DNA of 64,000 bases from Nageia nagi (Eukaryota; Pinophyta): the NCBI GenBank assembly GCA_050084985.1, contig JBITNC010000001.1:130200001-130264000 (forward strand), written 5' to 3'. Of the stretch, positions 1-11,446 are shown one piece after another. A program made the translations under genes and the position numbers. The notes below the pieces were generated by a model, which saw nothing but the letters and a program-made list of their open reading frames with translations, did not search any database and had not been told where the DNA came from. Each line of letters begins with the position of its first letter. Within the stretch, counting starts at the first letter, position 1.

Positions 1-226
1 GTGAAATGACCAAGCTAACAGGATGTTGGTCAAGAGGATCAGGCCCAACCTAAGAGGAAGAGCGCTCTTCTTCCTATAATGAAGCAAAAACCAAATAGGA
101 GGAAGACATATGGAATTGACCAATTGGAGCGACATGATGATAGGATGGCTAATCACATATAAGGATGGGCATGGACTAGATCTTAGGATTGCAATAAGGT
201 CACACAAAATCCTTAGGTGACTTACC
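1..226. other. Left flank with possible coding remnant
   Basis: This stretch lies outside the first LTR. The + strand reads as a Lys/Arg/Gln-rich frame with a few stops, which resembles decayed coding sequence rather than random AT-rich DNA. I do not recognise a family. It could be the tail of an element cut off by the window edge. Confidence 0.3.
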
Positions 227-1450
227 TATTATTCTTTTACAATTACACTTTGTAAGGAGGGTAACATTCTGCTATTCGTAGATTCTTTCATTCATTTATT
301 CTTTCTCACTAAGGTCCATGCTTTTAATTCTTATTTATTACTCCCCTTTAATTCTTTTGTAAGTGTTGTAATGAGTGTATAATCTTTATACTTAATCATT
401 TTTATAAAATTTTGTTAAGTCTAGGAAAGTCTGGGTACTATTGATATTTTCAGGTAGTAGTTGATTTGTGTCATAACTTAAACTGCCATTTTGTTAAGAG
501 GTGGGTGTTGTTGTGTAAATAAGTCCCATATGTTTGTTGCAATACAATTGGGTCTTCACCAATAACTATACATAGGTATGAGATTGAAAGGCATTTTTAT
601 TTTGTCTTAGTCATGTCCAGGAAATAATGTAACATGTAAGGGAAGTAAGTGTCTAAGTCCAAGTCTAGGTATTATAGGAGTTCAAGTTTGTAAAATTTAG
701 GTTCTATATACCTGGGTACTATTTTTAAGAAATATTATAAATATGAGTCATTATTGAGTCAAATTAGTTAATGAGTAATGTTCTAGATCTAGTGAATTTC
801 CAAAGAAAAAGTTGTACCATACACCAAAAATAAATGGGCACTAAGTTAATCCATCAATGGGTGTTATCAAGGGACCAAATAATGTGAGATGTTTTAGTGA
901 GTCTATTTTGTAGACCCCATCAATTTTAAGTGATGACATCACACCTTTTGTTGAAAATTAGCAGGTGATTAGATAACTCTTAGTCAACCAATAGAATCCA
1001 CAAGAGAAAATATGACTTGCTAAGCTGAAAAGAGAACTATGAGATAAGGGGAACACTCAAGTCCACTTAGTAGTTCTTCCTTAGGTTTCAAAGTTATATC
1101 TTTCATTTCCCTCATAATTTTCTTAACCTAGAGCTATAGTGATCCTCATAAATGGTTTTAGAGAGTTAGATAGATTTCGATAGACAATAGAGATAGATCA
1201 TACTAATCAAGTTGATAGACCATACTTTGATAATTAGCTACAGTTGTAATAAGATATAATCAAAGATAAATTTGAGACATTACAATTGAGAATGTACATA
1301 GATTCAAATTCTATAGATTCCTAGACATTGGCACTAATTGTAATAAGATACTGTGTAATTTAGCATAGTTATAGATTGAAGTTGTACATTTGTAAATAGT
1401 TCTTTATTTATGTTCTTAGTCAATAAGGTAATTAAGGGAAATAATGGTCA
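227..1450 (+). repeat. 5' LTR, U3 part only
   Basis: This is the left copy of the long direct repeat. It matches 15800-17085, starting at TATTATTC (TGTTATTC in the right copy, so the canonical TG was probably lost to TA). It lacks about 62 bp present in the right copy at about 16640-16703. Similarity stops at about 1450, before the TATA box and R-U5-like sequence that follow the right copy, and gag coding begins within a few bases. The promoter, U5, primer site, leader and gag N-terminus therefore seem to have been removed by one deletion. Confidence 0.65.
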
Positions 1451-1453
1451 AAA

Positions 1454-2640
1454 GATATCCCCATGAGTCTGTAGATGATTTTAATTTAAGATTTGAGAAA
1501 ACTTGAAAGTCCATTCCAACAAGGATTAGATCAATAAATAGTCAAGACATGGTATATTATAGGAAAGCATTTCTTTTGAACCTTAATGTATTGATTTTTA
1601 TATCAAGTGGTACTTTCCCAAATGTATATCAAAGAGCTAAAACTGCTGAGCATACCTTGGTATCTTCTAGTAAGATACATCCTAGATCCATTATGCCCTT
1701 ATTTCCCAATCTACCTTCAAAATAGGTTCCTTTTCAAATTTCTCATCCTAGATTATTAGCTTTACCACCTCCTTCTCATAAACCTACCACTTAAAACTAA
1801 GTACCAGCACTACCAGCTCTTGCATCTACAAGTACAAATACTAGTTCTAATGCATGAGAGGAAGAGAGGATAAGGTAGCTAGAGATAACTATTAGGAACC
1901 TGATAAATCAGCTCACTTTACAAGAGATGTAGAATCAAGGATTCAATTACAAGAGATATGATAAATAGTATTAATGAAGATTTCAACCCAAAAATAATGA
2001 GCCATAATAACCACTTGCTCATAAAGCTATAGAAAATGTAGTAATGGTTAGTTTTGTAGAAAGTGATGCTTCGAGTATTACAAAATGGTGTCCTCCTTGT
2101 TCAGTTCCAAATTTTCTAGACTCTTGTATAGTGTATCAATATCAACATTTGGGCTTACATTATAATCAGATGATAGAACTTGCATTAGATCCTACTACAT
2201 ACCTTACCATGGTTAATTTTTGGCTTCTAGGCTATGCTAGAGAACAAGCCAATTATGTTCAAACCAAAACTTCTACTTTAGCAGCTTCGTAACAAGCCCA
2301 AGTAACTTAACAAAATTAACAACCCATTCTAGATCAATTTTATTAAAAAAGAGTTAAGGCTCCTATGCTTCAACCATAGGATCAATAAAATCAACTTCCT
2401 AATTATTCAATTCAAGTTTCTTAAGATCCAAGTAATGTTGCTTCTTCACTAAGAAACCCTACTATGACCAAAAATGAAGTCCCAAAAAAAGAGAGGCCTC
2501 CTCCACTAAGATATCCTTTTATCATTAAACACCATAAGGAGAAAGCCACTTAGCATTTCAAATCACATCAGCCCATTGAAATAAGTAAGTTAAGCCCTTA
2601 CATCCCATACAATATTTTGGAATAATTAAATAAAACACCT
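1454..2640 (+). pseudogene. Ty3/gypsy gag remnant
   Basis: This is the capsid and nucleocapsid polyprotein of the first element. One frame can be followed from about 1454 to past 2290 without a frameshift, although about a dozen stops interrupt it. The stops sit where Gln (TAA/TAG) or Trp (TGA/TAG) would be expected. The start resembles the plant gypsy gag block with SVDDFNLRFEK, and a proline-rich stretch follows. A Cys-containing motif WCPPC with a further Cys at about 2080-2125 stands where the zinc-binding region lies in related gag proteins. The N-terminal part of gag is missing because the truncated LTR abuts it. It is non-functional. Confidence 0.7.
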
Positions 2641-3414
2641 TCTAAAATGATAATATTTGATACATTAAGGATTCTAGGTCAAATTGACCTCTTTCAAGAA
2701 GCTTTGAAGCTTAAAAATAGTAAAAAGAGGGTAAATGAGGAAAATGTAGTATTTGTAATTTCTAATGATGTCCCTCTAGCTCCTGTAGGCATAAGAAGAC
2801 CTCCACCTTTTTATTTATCTCTTAAACTAGAAGGTTGGGTAGTTAATAATTGCATGATTGATATTGAAGCTTTCGTTATTATTATTATTCCCAAAGTAGT
2901 TGCAAATGAGATGAAATTTTATATTACTTGATGCATAAATAGAGTCACACAACTAGATTCTTCCTTGATAGATGTAGTTGGTAGTGTAAAAGGAGTTTCC
3001 ATAACCCTAAATGCATTCCTAGATATATTTATCATTCAAGATATTATTTTCATTGATCTTCCACCCTTGTTTAGGATCTACATATCTAGAGAATTTACTA
3101 CCAATAAGGAAGGTTATTTAGCCTTATATTACACACATCTCCTACTCCCTCTCCAAAATAAAAAGTTTAAAATACCAAATGAGGGAGCTGTAAGTGTTTA
3201 TCTTAAGAAGATCACTAAACAAAACTATTTGAATGGCCCTAGACTAGTAGAAATATTAGAGAGGGATACACTCAAAGAGACACTGCTAACCACAAAAATC
3301 CTTTCAGCTAATGAATTCAATTACCAAGTCATTGACATTGGCATGGGTAACTATTTTTTATATGAAAATATGTATCCTATCTTAGTCATTGTTGAGAGAG
3401 AGCATGATGTATAG
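2641..3414 (+). pseudogene. Retropepsin (aspartic protease) remnant
   Basis: This is the protease of the first element, which would cleave Gag-Pol. Two reading blocks, 2647-2931 and 2965-3414, share a frame and are separated by a stop at 2929-2931. The catalytic motif expected as Asp-Thr-Gly reads Asp-Ile-Glu in CMIDIEAF at about 2848-2871, so the enzyme is dead. It is followed by the characteristic block on polar then hydrophobic residues (PKVVANEMK). The downstream part (VVGSVKGVSITLNAF, then IDLPPLF) is the usual C-terminal half of gypsy proteases. The next domain in the chain is RNase H-like, not RT, which is unusual. Confidence 0.7.
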
Positions 3415-3800
3415 ATAATGCACTTTGATAGGGCTAGATGCAAACATGGTTGCAATGCTGATGTTGTTTCCAAGTACCAAAAGAACATATGATAAGGTTC
3501 ACATTTCAATTCTTATGAATTTACATAAATAATACTGCTGAATATGAAGCCCTCTATTTATAGTTATCTAAAGTGATTAGCATGGGCATCATATGCCTAG
3601 TGGTGCATGGTGATTCTAAAATGGTCATAAAGCAAGTCAAATATCAAATTAGAGTGAGACATCACTATTTGAAGACTTACAAGAATAGGGTATGGGACTT
3701 CTTAGAGTTATTCTTGGTAATCAATTTCATCTCTATTCATAAGAGGTACAATTAAGTTACTGATGCACTTATGGATAAAGGTGCATGTTACAATCTTGCT
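3415..3800 (+). pseudogene. Archaeal-type RNase H placed upstream of RT
   Basis: This is an RNase H of the RVT_3/archaeal type known as the additional RNase H of Tat-lineage gypsy elements. It would degrade the RNA strand of RNA:DNA hybrids during reverse transcription. All four acidic positions are visible: Asp in HFDRA (3427-3429), Glu in AEYEAL (3540-3548), Asp in HGDSK (3612-3614) and Asp in VTDAL (3762-3764). There is one frameshift between the first and second, and stops stand at Gln-like codons. The domain lies between protease and RT. In Ogre/Retand elements, as I know them, the extra RNase H sits between the Ty3 RNase H and integrase. The family call is firm; the order is read directly from the sequence. 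Confidence 0.7.
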
Positions 3801-5058
3801 TATCATAAGAGAGGAAGCTATGGAGTTAAATTCCAATGTAGGCCATTTATGTCTAACATTATAAATTTTTGAAAGGTAATTGAATCTGATGAGCATATTA
3901 TGAATTTCCTTATAGATGAAGTAGTAGCTCACACCTTTGGTGTTGAAGAACTACTTGACTATTTCTAATATTTGGATGTTATACAACTCAAAAATAATGT
4001 CATTCCCAAAGGTTTGCTCTCTTTTGAATAACTATTTGACTTTGAAGATGTTCAAAAAGTCAAAACTTTGGCTCTTCAAAAGGAGAGCAATGTTGAGCTA
4101 GAAGTTGAACTTGAAAAATGCATAAAGGTTACTTCATAGTGCTTTGAAGAAGAAAACATGATATTTCATATTTACCATGAGTTCCCCAATGTAATTGCCT
4201 AGAATTATGATGATTATAAGATATATGATAAGAATGTAATTCAACACACCATTGAGCTTAAACTAGAAGAAAAATCATGTAGAAAAAATAAAGGCTAGTA
4301 AACCCAAGGATAGAAGAAGCAATGAAGAAGGAGTTGATAAAAATCCTAGATGCTAAAATTATCTCTCCTATCAAGCATTCTTCTTGGGTAGCCAATTTAA
4401 TCCCAGTAAGGAAGAAGAGTAGAGAAATTAGATAATGCATAGATTTTAGAAATCTAAACTAGTTGTCTCTCAAAGATAATTATCCTCTCCCTCCCATGGA
4501 ACAAATCCTACATATAGTATTCGAAGCATGCTATTTTTCTATAATTAATGGTTATTCAGGATTCAACCAAATTTGAGTAAATGATGATGATAAGTTCAAA
4601 TTGCATTCACTACCAAATGGGAGATATTTGCATTTCAAATAATGCCTTTTGGTCTCTCTAATGCTAGGGCTACTTTTCAGAGAGCCATGGACCACGTCTT
4701 TGGTGACTTGATAAATAAGATAATCCTAGTCTACCTAGATGACATCATAATATTTTCTAGGAGTAGAAAGGACCACTTGAGTCATCTTAGGCAAGTTTTT
4801 AAAAAATATATAGAATTTGGAATTTTTATCAATCCTAAAAAATCTATTTTTATGGTTAACCAAGGAAAACTACTAGATCATATTGTCTTAGAAAAAAGAT
4901 TGATAATTGATCCAGATAGAGTAAAAGCTATTGATGCATTACCTCTACCTTCAAATAAGAAGGCCTTACAATCCTTCCTTGGTCAAATGAATTTTTTTAG
5001 AAAGTTTATTAATGATTTTTCTTATATTATTTCTCCAATAACACCAATGTTAAAGAAA
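3801..5058 (+). pseudogene. Ty3/gypsy reverse transcriptase remnant
   Basis: This is the RNA-dependent DNA polymerase of the first element. A pre-RT linker (3801-4250) leads into the fingers (ELIKILDAKIISPIKHSSW at about 4332-4388), then a DFRNLN block, a palm motif with ING in place of the usual MDGYSG, and MPFGLSNARATFQRAM. The active site YLDD is intact at 4732-4743. Thumb and connection sequence (QSFLGQMNFFRKFI) follows. An open frame survives from 4642 to 5106. Upstream the frame carries stops, again at Gln- and Trp-like codons, and frame changes near 4260-4450 and 4570-4640. The N-terminal boundary is approximate. Confidence 0.8.
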
Positions 5059-5600
5059 TATGTTGTATTTTTCCTTGTCCAAAGAAACAAAGCAAACTTT
5101 TCATGATATCAAAAAGGCAATAATCAAAGCTCCTATTTTGAAAAATCTTGATTTTTCAAAATATTTTATCTTGTATGCATATAGAGTAGAGAAAAGTGTT
5201 GCTACTATTTTGGCACATAAAGATGACCAAAAGAAAGAGCATCCCATTACCTTTGATAGTCAAACACTACACCATCATTAAAGAAGGTATTCATTTATTG
5301 AAAGAAAGTGTTTTCCCTAATGAGAGGAATTAAAATTTATAAACATTATGTGTCTCATAACAAAATCCTTGTATATACCATTCATCTAGATATAAGAAAT
5401 TATGTTGTCCAAGGAGAATTGGATGAAGGACAAGCTAGTTGGATCACAAGAATAATGGAATATGATGTAGAAATTAAACAAACCAAGATCATAAGGGGAA
5501 GATCCTTCTATGAAAACATAGCAAAGGTTGCACACATGATTGCTATAATCGAGGATGAGGAGCATCTCAGCCAAAAGAATGATTGAATAAAGAAATTTAT
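5059..5600 (+). pseudogene. Ty3-type RNase H lacking catalytic Asp residues
   Basis: This is the standard gypsy RNase H that follows RT. Two blocks are visible, 5060-5281 (FILYAYRVEKS, then KEHPITFDSQTLH) and 5308-5586 (KILVYTIHLDIRNYV, then ASWITRIMEYDVEIK). Where the family has the first catalytic Asp (TDAS), codon 5180-5182 encodes Tyr. Where it has the later Asp (YTDH), codon 5380-5382 encodes Ile. The Glu between them is kept in IERK. The Asp-to-Tyr change needs a transversion and the Asp-to-Ile change two substitutions, so these losses are probably ancestral and not part of the later decay. The domain would then act as a structural connection, as in retroviruses. Confidence 0.75.
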
Positions 5601-5739
5601 TTTTTATTTTAGAACTAGTAAATGTCTTGAATCTTTAGATAGGTTTCAAAGAAGGAAATCCAAGTTACAAGCATTGAAGTTTATGATGGTAGATGACTGT
5701 ATTTATAAGAAGAATTTTGATCAATCTTATTGAGATGTA

Positions 5740-6840
5740 TGACTTAGGATGAAGCCCAAATAATTTTACATGAATTTCATTATGGATTCTTTAGAGGACA
5801 CTATAGTGGTACTACTAATGTAGAAAAAGTGTTACAAGTGGGCTATTATTGGCCTAATTTATTTCAAAATTCATTCAAGATAGCCCAAAAGTGTGATAAA
5901 TGTAGCAAATATGTGGGAAAAAGGAGACAAGCTATAATGCCTCTTAAACCTATGGTTGTTGAAGAATATTTCCAACAATGGGGTCTAGATTTCATTCATA
6001 TTATAAACCTAAATTATTCAATAGGCCACAAGTTTATTCTAACTACAATAGACTATTCCATAAGATAGTTAGAAGCCATGCCATGTAAGAATGCAAATCA
6101 GGAAGTAGTGATAGAGATGATCAAAAGGATAATTACTTGCTTTAGCATCCCATAGACTATTGTATCTGATAATGGTCCTGCATTTATTAGAGCTAATTTA
6201 TTAGACTTTGTTACTGAGTATGGATTTATTGGATGTTCTCTTCAAACTATTACCTATAAGAGAATGGGTTAGCTAAATCAATAAATAAAAACTTAACATA
6301 GATCATTAAAAGAACAATTAAAGGAATACCAGACAATGGCATATATAAATAGACTATGCATCATGGAAGATAGAATCAATATCAAATCAACTATCAAGAC
6401 ATATCCTTATGCATTAGTTTATGATAAAATATTGGTGTTGCTAATCCATCTTGAATTACCTGCATTAAAATCCTATAAGGATTAGAAGATTATGACTTTG
6501 AGCCATTGCAAGCAAGGTTCAATCAGTTGATAAGGTTGGAAGAGTACAAAAACAAAGCCTATAAATCTTTTCAATATCAAAAATAGATTGTTAAACAATG
6601 GTTTGACAAGAAAAAATCTTCTCAAGTCAAGTTTGGAGTCAAAGACATTATCCTCAAATGAGATGATGAAAGAGCAAAACCCAAAAAATATCAAAAATTT
6701 GATTCATTATGGAGCAAGCCCTATATCATCATTCAAGCCTTACAAAGTAATGAATTCAAACTTTAAGACATTTATGGATACCAAAAACTACCTATCCCAA
6801 TTAATAGGATCTATTTGAAACATTACCAAGTGATTAGGTG
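5740..6840 (+). pseudogene. Ty3/gypsy integrase remnant
   Basis: This is the integrase of the first element. The N-terminal zinc-binding HHCC module is at about 5765-5920 (HEFHYGFFRGHY, then KCDKCSKY). The core keeps Asp in GLDF (5988-5990) and Asp in SDNG (6168-6170). The third acidic residue, expected as Glu about 35 residues on, reads Lys (AAA at 6275-6277), after a frameshift. The C-terminal part has the usual KKWFDKK-like and VKDIILK segments (about 6588-6665) and a PINRIYLKHY-like end at about 6794-6830. No chromodomain is evident. It is non-functional because of stops, a frameshift and the lost Glu. Confidence 0.75.
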
Positions 6841-7194
6841 ATTTAATAACACCTACTAAGATGGTATAGTATAAATACTCTAATATTTCTTTTTATTATT
6901 TTCATAAAAAGAATTGTATATATTGGTTCACTAATGTAGTGCTTCCCAAGAAGGTAAGAAGCCATTAATGGTTGCATTAAATAAGCATGGTGAAGGTTAA
7001 ACTTGATAGATGTAAACCATCTTATCAAAAGGATGACATTTAAGAGATAGATTTTCTTGAAAAAACCACTAGTTGTGCCTTACGTTCCAATTTAAATCCA
7101 ACATGCTTGAATTAAATATGATCTTGCTTATCATCCCTGATATGGCACTCTACTTGAACCTTGAAATTCCTTGTTTATTAATTTCCATTAATAG
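6841..7194. other. Spacer after integrase
   Basis: This interval has no recognisable coding sequence. It separates the end of pol from the extra ORF on the same strand. Confidence 0.5.
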
Positions 7195-9540
7195 ATGATA
7201 TTTGCAAACCCTAGGAAAATAAAACATACTCATCAACCACTTGTTCTTCACTTAGCAAATTTTAGAGCCCAAGTTTTCGAGAGTTGCAAAGAATATTGTA
7301 TACAAAGATTAGGTGCTAGGTGTGGAAGAGTATCAAAGTTTGATCTTGCAAAGGTCATATGTATTGGATGCTTACTTGAGCTATACGAAAGTTATTGAAC
7401 ACCATAGTAAGCATCAATGGTACTATAGTGACTAACAAAGAGGAAGTGGATGCTAACCTGATAGCAATTCATGGGGAATACTTGGAATATGATCTCAATG
7501 TCAACTAGATGAAGGCAGAGGTCATGAATCATCTAGATACTTGGAAAGTAGACCCTGAAAGAATCTTATTATAGTACCAAGTACCAAAAATTGCAAGCAA
7601 AGGGAATTCATTAATAGAATCAAGTAGAAATATTTTATTGAACCAAGCATTAGTGTATTATGTGCCTTATGAGTATTTCATCTATCTAGAGCTCTATTTT
7701 TCAATTGCACTTAGGCATAGATCATTGGGTTATGAGGTTAAAGATTATAATGAGTAGAATAAGGGAGAATCAAAGTCTAGGTACCAACCTAATATCTTTT
7801 TGGACTAATCCCTAGAGGAAATTGTACATATATTTATAGTCCTGACTGATTGGAGCTTTCATATCAAGAAGCAAATTGATCTCAAGAGAGAAAAGGCTAA
7901 TTTTTGTCATAATGAGAGTGATATGCTATATTGGATTGATGAGAGGTATGAAGAAAGATGCACCAAGCTCCTATAGAGCTATGACATTACCTCCTTTGAG
8001 AAATCATGGGACACATAAGTCCTATAGGCATTGGTTGTTATTCTTGCAAAGAAGACCTAGATAGAGGCAGATGAACCCATGATGAGAATGGCATATAATA
8101 TTATTAAGGTGCATATCTATTATGATTTTCCTACCTTCATCTCAAATGAGGTCAAGAAAAATCTATTCAATATTGAAAAATTTGATTTATGGCACTCATC
8201 ATATTTGTGGTGGCTCATAATCCATCAAAATTTGGAAGCTCTAATGGAAGGAGGACTCTAGATTACACTAGCCACTTTGTCCACAACACCCATGCCAATT
8301 GATTTAAGAGTGTTAATGCCTAAAAATGCCATGGCTCATACTATGAGTTCATGAAGAAATTCTATGCCCTAGTGATGTAGATTCTCATAGGAAGAGTCAC
8401 TCACAAATTGCACTAATCAACCATGGAGGAGTTGTAAAGAGGCAACAACAATGGAGATTGGTATTTTTTAAAAAATCATAAAATAATAATAAGGTATTGG
8501 TATTTTAAAAACCCATTTTTGTTACTTAAACTTGTTACCTCATAGTTGTATTCTTTATAAATGGGTAGGAAAATGTGTGATATAGAAACTAAGTATGGGT
8601 TAGGAGGTAATTTTAAACCCATTATCAAATTACCTACAACTACTGCAAATTTTACTTTAATAGAAATAGGTCGTAAAGATGAGCTAGCAAACTTTATTGT
8701 ATAAAATTTTAAATTAAATAGTGTAGATTCCCCTTGGATGTATGACCCAGTGGGTTATATAATAAAATTAAAAAAATCAAATAAAAAATGCTCGACATTT
8801 GCCTATGAAGCCCAATTATATGTAGAATATTTTGCAAATCAAACAGAACAAGAGGTTGAGGCATCCTTGAAGTGGGAATTTAGAATTATTGAAAAGACAT
8901 GGATGGCCCTTGAAGGCATGAAAAGTATAGAATCTAAGAGGTTAGATGCCAAGAGTTTTCCTTGAACCTAGAGTTTGTCACCTAATTACAATATGAATTG
9001 GGTTGGGGCCCTAACAAAATAGAGTTTTTCATCAAATTTAGATTTGAATATACTACCAAAGAAAATCATGTTGAAAAATAATGCTTTAATGAGTTTTCTT
9101 ATGATTAGTATTGGAATTCCTAGTACATGCATGACCTACTGTCGAAAAAAGGAAAACCACTATTAGCCAATTTTCAAGGGAAGGTTGCAAAAGATGATCA
9201 AATAGTGGTGCAACATACATGGGAGCTAAAGAATACAAGGAAAAGGAGAGCAAAAGAAGCTTCCAATTCACAGTAGATTCAAAAAAAGAAAACATAAATA
9301 ATTACCACTTCTAGGGAGTCTTCTCCAAAAAGGATAAGAATCAGGCTAAAATCAAAAGCACAATAACCCTTAGAAAAAAATAGGTCTGGGAAAAGAAGGC
9401 AAATACTATTAAGCAACCAATAGTAAAGACCCAGACTCTATCTCCATAAAAAATAAGCTAGGAATAGCCTAAACCAAGCATAAGAGTATAATGACCTACT
9501 TGATGACACCATTAGAAAAAGACTAAGAGGAGGAAATAAT
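7195..9540 (+). pseudogene. Unrecognised extra ORF after pol
   Basis: A decayed reading frame of about 750 codons lies downstream of integrase, on the pol strand and inside the LTR-bounded element. From about 7429 to 8350 a single frame holds with stops only at TAG, TAA or TGA codons that fit lost Gln or Trp. It then shifts and continues to 8965 (open from 8738), and shifts again to about 9540. Visible content is charged and hydrophobic, with WKVDPERIL, DWSFHIKKQIDLKRE and PMPIDLRVLMPK. The C-terminal part (about 9220-9480) is strongly Lys/Arg-rich with many Ser and Gln. I do not recognise a domain. Some Tat elements carry extra ORFs, but their sequences are poorly characterised. An unrelated gag-like gene captured by the element is another possibility. 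Confidence 0.5.
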
Positions 9541-10336
9541 TGACATTAAATCATTGACACACCCTATGAACATCATAAATAATGTAGTTGCATATAGAAT
9601 AATTGCTATGAATATCAATTTCTCAATGATATTATGTTTACCAATGTGTGTAGATTAATCTTACCCTACAAGACGAGATGAGCATCACAAGTAAAGGTGT
9701 GTTCCCTTGTTTTACATTTTGAAATTTGAATTTAAAATGGAGTGAAAAAGAAACATACCTTATTTAAATTTGAAAAATTTATATAAGGTTAGAAAAATAA
9801 ATTTAATGAGGTAAAAATCTAAAATGAGTGTCCATACTATTGCCACATAGGGCTAATAGTAAAAACACTATTAGAAAAAGACTAAGGTCTCCTTGTGGTA
9901 TTGCAAAATATTTAATAGCTAGGAAAATAATGGAGTAATGACCATACTTAATTTTGTTTTCTTGTGTTAGATATGGATAAAATTTTGCAGTAATTTTTCA
10001 ATTAATAAAAAGGCTCCAAAGTATTTAATACCATTTCAATCATCAACAACTTTAAGCAAACCTACCCTAAAAACATTATTAAAGATGTGAGGAGATGTCC
10101 ATTTGGAGACACTTGGACCTCCTTAGCTATAAATAAAAGGGTGTAACCTTAAGAAAAACACCTACCTATCTTTTATTTTTTTCATTCTTGTTATTCTCAA
10201 GCTTGGTGTAGAGTTACATGAAGAAAAGAAGTCTCTCTTCCCTCTTCAAGTCAAGGTGCATTATTTTATATTCTTTTTGCCTAATTAAAGTAGTCCTATT
10301 TTTGAGGTATTTAATAAGTTGTATGAAAGTAAATAA
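9541..10336. other. Non-coding part of the first element
   Basis: This is AT-rich sequence without a credible frame. A TATA-like and T-rich stretch near 10130-10200 precedes the tandem array. Nothing else is seen. Confidence 0.5.
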
Positions 10337-11446
10337 GTGGGATTTTCTTTTGTTATTATCCATTTATTTAGATGTAAAGGTGGAAAATTTCATGTATAAA
10401 TTGTGTTATGTATTTTATGATATTTTGAGGAGATTAGTCAAATATTTCTTCTTATGCCTTTAGCTAGAATTTAATGAATTTATTTTGACATGAATTTTAT
10501 TAAATTCTTAATATAATGTTTATCATAATATTTGATAAAGTTTTATAGAATTAATTATTGTTAGAAATGTTATACCATTTGAAGAGACATAGTGGTTATT
10601 TTATTTAAAGGCTGATACCATGTATTTTTTTTAAAAAAGTAAAGGAGTGGGATTTTCTTTTGTTATTCTCCTTTTATATAGATATAGGGGTGGAAAATTT
10701 TATGTACAAATTGTATTATGTATTTTATGATATTTTAAAGAGACTAATCAAATATTTCTTTTTATACCTTTAACTAAAGTTTAATGAATTTATTTTCACA
10801 TGAATTTTATTAAAATCTTAATATGATATTTATCATAATGTTTGATAAAATTTTATAGAATTAATTATTGTTAGAAGTGTTGTACCCTTTGAAGAGACAT
10901 AGTGGTTATTTTATTTAAATATTGTTACCATGTATTTTTCTTTAAAAAGTAAAGGAGTGGAATTTTCTTTTGTTATTTTCCTTTTATTTAAATGTAGGGA
11001 AGGAAAATTTCACGTACAAATTGTATTATGTATTTTATGATATTTTAAATAGACTAGTTAAATATTTGTCCTTATGCCTTTAGCTAAAGTTTAATAAATT
11101 TATTTTGATATGAATTTTATTAAAATCTTAATATGATATTTATCATAATATTCGATAAAAAATTTTAGAATTAATTATTGTTAGAAGTGTTGTACCCTTT
11201 GAAGAGATATAGTGGTTATTTTATTTAAAGGTTGGTACCATGTCTTTTTCTTTAAAAAGTAAAGGAGTGGAATTTTCTTTTGTTATTGTCCCTTTATTTA
11301 GGTGTAGGGGTGGAAAATTTCATGTAAAAATTACATTATGTATTTTATGATATTTTAAGGACACTAGTCAAATATTTCTCCTTATGCCTTTAGCTAAAGT
11401 TTAATGAATTTATTTTGACATGAATTTTATTAAAATCCTATTATGA
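10337..11446 (+). repeat. 310-bp tandem array, 3.6 copies
   Basis: The motif GTGG(G/A)ATTTTCTTTTGTTATT recurs at 10337, 10647, 10957 and 11267, exactly 310 bp apart each time. The sequence between is conserved throughout, for example GGAAAATTT(C/T) and AGACATAGTGGTTATTTTATT. The last copy breaks off at about 11446. Copies look about 90 percent alike by eye. The array lies between pol and the 3' LTR, the place where Tat-lineage elements are known to hold tandem repeats that can seed satellites. Confidence 0.85.
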
